A DNA stretch of 64,000 nt from Lophius americanus (Eukaryota > Chordata > Actinopteri > Lophiiformes > Lophiidae). The position numbers were made by a program, and so were the translations under genes. The notes beneath the pieces are model-generated. The model was not told the origin of the DNA and made no database searches. It was given only the letters and a program-made list of their open reading frames with translations. The stretch covers positions 6,725,001 through 6,789,000 of the forward strand of contig JBBDHG010000024.1 of assembly GCA_037951165.1 (NCBI GenBank), given 5' to 3'. Positions 60,600 to 64,000 of this stretch are shown one piece after another (the first letter of the stretch is position 1; the number at the start of each line of letters is the position of its first letter).

Positions 60600-61160
60600 T
60601 GTCAATTCATATGAGATCAATTTAAACACAATTGGATTTAAGGTGGGTAAGTTACAAATGAAAAACTGTGTTTTTACCAGAAAGCTCCCCCTAATGAGTA
60701 AAATACTAAATACTATAGTGAAATAATATATATATATATATATAGAAGATATATGTCCTTGTGTAGATTTATACAAGCCAATTTGGCCCTAACTGGACAT
60801 ATGTAAGAGAGCAATTGTCCTAAAAAAAAAAAAACAACTTTTGCAAAAAAGCCCTGCTAGCGGGTTAAATATCAACCATTACAGTAAAATATGACAAATT
60901 CAACTCAGAGCTCCTTGCGGTAGTTTGCAGGAGATAAATTTGGACTAATAAAGTTAAGTTAGTAAGTTTTGCCCAAATAAAATTGAAGAAAAAGCACACC
61001 CTAGGAGCGTAAATATGCAACTGTCATTTCCCATAATCAGTCCAATTCTTCCTTGCATGAGAGTCTATGGGACTTTGACTTTTTAAAATGACATAGTTTT
61101 TGAGCTACCTAATAACACGAAGGATTAGTGGCGGAAGATTCCATACTATCCCAGACCTTT
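60600..61160. repeat. dispersed repeat family B, copy 3
   Basis: Landmarks AAAGCTCCCCCTAATGAGTA, CCAATTCTTCCTTGCATGAG, GTCTATGGGACTTTGAC and TTTGAGCTACCTAATAACAC occur in the same order as in the 21.4 and 49.9 kb copies. A (TA)n run is inserted at 60727-60744. Confidence 0.55.
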
Positions 61161-63945
61161 CTGGGATATATCCCATCACTCAGAGAGTTCATACCTCCAC
61201 CAAACCCTATCCTACAATGATGATGTCATGATCCGCCAACAGAGAAAGGCTTGGACTGATGAAGACGTGACGCTGAATGATGATAATGAGAAATTTCACC
61301 AACATACCAAGTCAACCAGAGGAAGACTAGGGTGGGTCATGATATCGCCATAGCAGTAATTGCAAACTGCCAGAACTGAGCGCACAGCCTCGATACAACT
61401 CATTTAGCGTGATATAAGTCCCCAGATGAGCCCAAGCAGACCTACAAAATGAGGATTACATCCTTTTTATAAGTTTAAATTTTAACTGTAACCTCTGAGC
61501 TAAAATCCTTAGCTGTTGTCAAATATATCAGCTATTTTTCTATCTATTCATAGGTCTGTGTCAAATATCCTCATTTGGTATTATCATATTAAATCAACAA
61601 TATAATGTTTTTGTGGTCACATTTTGGTTGAATTAATGTTTGGATGTTTTAATTTCTGTCAAAGATCTGTAAATATTTCAGTCTTACTATTTTGGTTTTT
61701 TATTTTATTTTTTTATTGTTAACATTTCAGTCAAAAGCGAGAATTTAAGTCACAACCATTATTCTGTCATTTTACAGTTGTTGTTTTTTATTTCAAGTGA
61801 TGAAGTGAGTGATTTATCTGGGCGTCTGAAGACTTTTACAAGTCACTGTATGCATGTCACTTTCTCATTAAAGGCTGAACCCCCTCAAAGGTCTGATCCT
61901 GGAACCCAAGGAACTCACAAAACCAAAAATCAGGTAGCAGGGAATCCCTGAGGGTCTCTTTTAGCTCAGAGGCCTTTCATCTACAGTATGTGTTTGTGGA
62001 CAAGGAAAGTTTGAAACCCGACTTCACATCGGAACAGGAGAGAGTAGATATTGACTACATTTTCATTTTTAGATGAAGAGTCTAGAAGGCTTTCTTTCTT
62101 CTCCTGTCCTGCCGATAGGGAGCGTACCAAGAACCAGACTCTTATCTGAGGTTGCTGAGCCAGAACAGACTCAGCAGCTACAAGGTCGGTGAACCCACCA
62201 CACCCCTATGACTGAATCACAATGGGAGGTTCCCACAACCCAGAATAGCAACATAGTATATGTAATTTCATTTTGTTGGGGAAAAAAGACTCTGGAATAT
62301 CCCCCAAAACATGTGTGAAAAGACAAAACCATTCAGCCCACAGGTCTCAGTACCACAGCAGGGTCAAGTGATGACAGGTGGCTCGGCGATGAGGTCGATC
62401 ATTAGTCACCATCTTTCCACAGAAGGATGAATTTCTATGCGAGAACCTTAGTTGAACTCCGTCTCCAGATCTTCGCACATTGTTCCCACTAACAACAAAG
62501 CTGTCAAGGTGACCACACACATCAGAATAAATGCCTGTCACACTGTTGACCCATGGACTTCTTTTTAAGCAAATCATCAGGAAAGATTTGTGATGATTTG
62601 TGGTCATAGGGAGAATCACATCGTCCATAATTCACCCACACAAGAAGGTGACGGTGGAGAATGGCTCTCTAGTGAGACAGAGTCCTGTGACTAGAATGAA
62701 CCTGTCACTCGGGGACTGATGGCCCTTCAGCACAAGTGTTGTCCTCTGGTTCCGTGATCAGGGGGGTGAGAAGTTAATCATTGACTCAGGAGGGAACTAC
62801 AGCGCATAGTCTGACAAAGGGATTTAAGTCCTGCATGAAGGAAATCAGGCAAAATAAGGAGCTCAGCATTTGATGAAGGTGATCAGATAAACACTTACCC
62901 ATATCACATTTGGCCTTAAACCCTCCAATCCTCAGATAAACTAAACAGATCCCCTGACTTCCTGGATCCTAGCAGACACGACAGGCAGGAGGCCGAAGCC
63001 TTATCGCCCTGTTGCATGTATACAAGTTACATAACAGGGAAGTGAAACCGAAGAAATCCTGCCTTAAAAAGAAGTAGGAGGATAATCACGAGCACATTTG
63101 ATGAATAAATAAAAGGGACATTTCTAAACAGATGACATGAGTCACGATGCAGTTATGTGAAGTATGTTAGGGGTCCAGAAGCCAGGCAGATCACCCAACA
63201 GTGCTGGCCTTTCACAACTTAACCAATGTGCGGATGCAGCCCATACAAGGTCCTGTAGCCGCAAGTTTATGATATGCAGTTATTGGCGGATAAACCATTT
63301 ATCAGGGGGGGAAGCATTTCACCTCCTTGTATGGTGCTCCTCCAGTCCAAGCAGCATGAGGAGCCGGTCTGCGTGCTTCTTGTCAATGGAGAGGATCCCA
63401 GAAGGAGCAATAAATCATAACCCCTCTTTATAAGGAGAGGAGGATGCTTCTTTTTTTTTTTTATCAGATTGGTTCTAACAACAACCTTTAAGATTTGTAA
63501 AACTGTAATACAGCCTTACAGGCAGAGCATGAGAATCTACATCATCAGATCTCAGGAACTCCAGGAAAGCTTCATGCCTGCCACTTTGCTTCTTCAAAGC
63601 TGAGCACAGCCTATGGATATGAGGGTTGACAGCTCGGACCTTCAGTGGCATCACAAAGGGAATCAGAGCCGGCTGTGGAAATCACCCTGACAGTCTAAAT
63701 AGAGCCACCCTTGATGAGTGGACTATCATGATTTCAGGTCATTATGGTGAGAAGTCTGCAGAAAGATGGCAGATGCCAGTTCACACATACCCAGTGGACG
63801 GAGTAATGAATGGGGACATGTTAGGAAACACATCACCCTCTCAGCTGTACTTGCCTCCACTTGTCCCACATGGGTCACCCTGTTTTCCACTAAACCGCAA
63901 AAGCATCCCTCGTTCGTCAAAACACGCTGGTGTTTGTGTCCGCAG

Positions 63946-64000
63946 CACTGATCCCACTGAGCCCTGGGCTGTCCAACAGGTTGCTCCACCTGAAGGAGCG
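63946..64000 (+). other. candidate exon cut by the window edge, plus strand
   Basis: Follows a good acceptor (TTTGTGTCCGCAG). In the phase that would follow the 59819-59930 candidate it reads LIPLSPGLSNRLLHLKER and stays open to the edge. No family recognised. A minus-strand reading of the same bases is also open, so the strand is not certain. Confidence 0.3.

Larger units (their letters stand above)
55944..64000. other. region upstream of the earliest sorbs3 exon found
   Basis: About 8 kb without a firm gene. It is probably the sorbs3 5' intron or flank. There is no CpG-rich promoter-like patch. It holds a (GATA)n array at 56.2 kb, TA-rich tracts near 58.5 and 60.73 kb, a family-B repeat at 60.6-61.16 kb, a TTTGATTTGATTTT tail near 59.07 kb, and weak exon candidates on the plus strand (59819-59930, 63946-end). 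Confidence 0.6.

Noticed and set aside
62347..62628. 93-codon minus-strand frame with moderately protein-like composition
   Set aside because: No recognisable family, no splice links to sorbs3 exons and no promoter. Kept out for lack of support.
1..64000. CRISPR arrays, operons, prophage or other prokaryotic systems
   Set aside because: No regularly spaced identical repeats, no dense ORF layout and no ribosome binding sites. The window is vertebrate genomic DNA with spliced genes.

Overview
This is a window of vertebrate nuclear DNA, almost certainly from a ray-finned (teleost) fish. It has short coding exons with GT-AG splice sites inside AT-rich introns, a CpG-rich promoter-like patch, and many fish-type interspersed repeats: tRNA-headed SINEs, an L2/CR1-like LINE fragment, a hAT-like terminus, and A/T-rich (ATT)n tails. 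Nothing prokaryotic was seen. None of the long open frames is an intron-less gene; the real coding content was found by following splice sites and reading phase by eye.

Two genes, both on the minus strand, explain the coding sequence. (1) sorbs3 (vinexin) runs from about 55.9 kb down to its stop at 33,162. I could join 20 coding segments in a single uninterrupted frame: a SoHo domain, a short coiled-coil region, three SH3 domains and the C-terminus ...NYVAPV-stop. They total 2,157 nt (718 residues plus stop) from the first in-frame ATG I can see. (2) pdlim2 lies downstream in the same orientation. It has a probable non-coding first exon in the CpG-rich patch at about 29.35-29.6 kb, a start codon at 10,335, a complete PDZ domain, and a Ser/Pro-rich linker down to about 0.3 kb. 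Its LIM domain must lie to the left of the window.

Layout: 0.3-10.37 kb pdlim2 coding exons; 10.4-29.3 kb a roughly 19 kb pdlim2 first intron full of transposon remnants (hAT-like end near 17.1 kb, LINE at 19.6-20.7 kb, SINE at 27.8-28.0 kb); 29.35-29.96 kb CpG-rich promoter region; 30-32.2 kb intergenic repeats; 32.2-55.9 kb sorbs3 (3'UTR to the earliest exon found); 56-64 kb upstream or 5'-intron DNA with only weak exon candidates on both strands.

Both products belong to the actin/focal-adhesion world: PDZ-LIM proteins dock on alpha-actinin and actin fibres, and vinexin binds vinculin through its SH3 domains. The order and orientation sorbs3 -> pdlim2 match the human 8p21 neighbourhood and are one of three known PDLIM-SORBS neighbour pairs. 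No new biological system was identified. The most unusual sequence-level features are clusters of perfect nested inverted repeats in sorbs3 introns that look like template-switch products, a strongly diverged ~43-bp minisatellite, and a possible poison exon.
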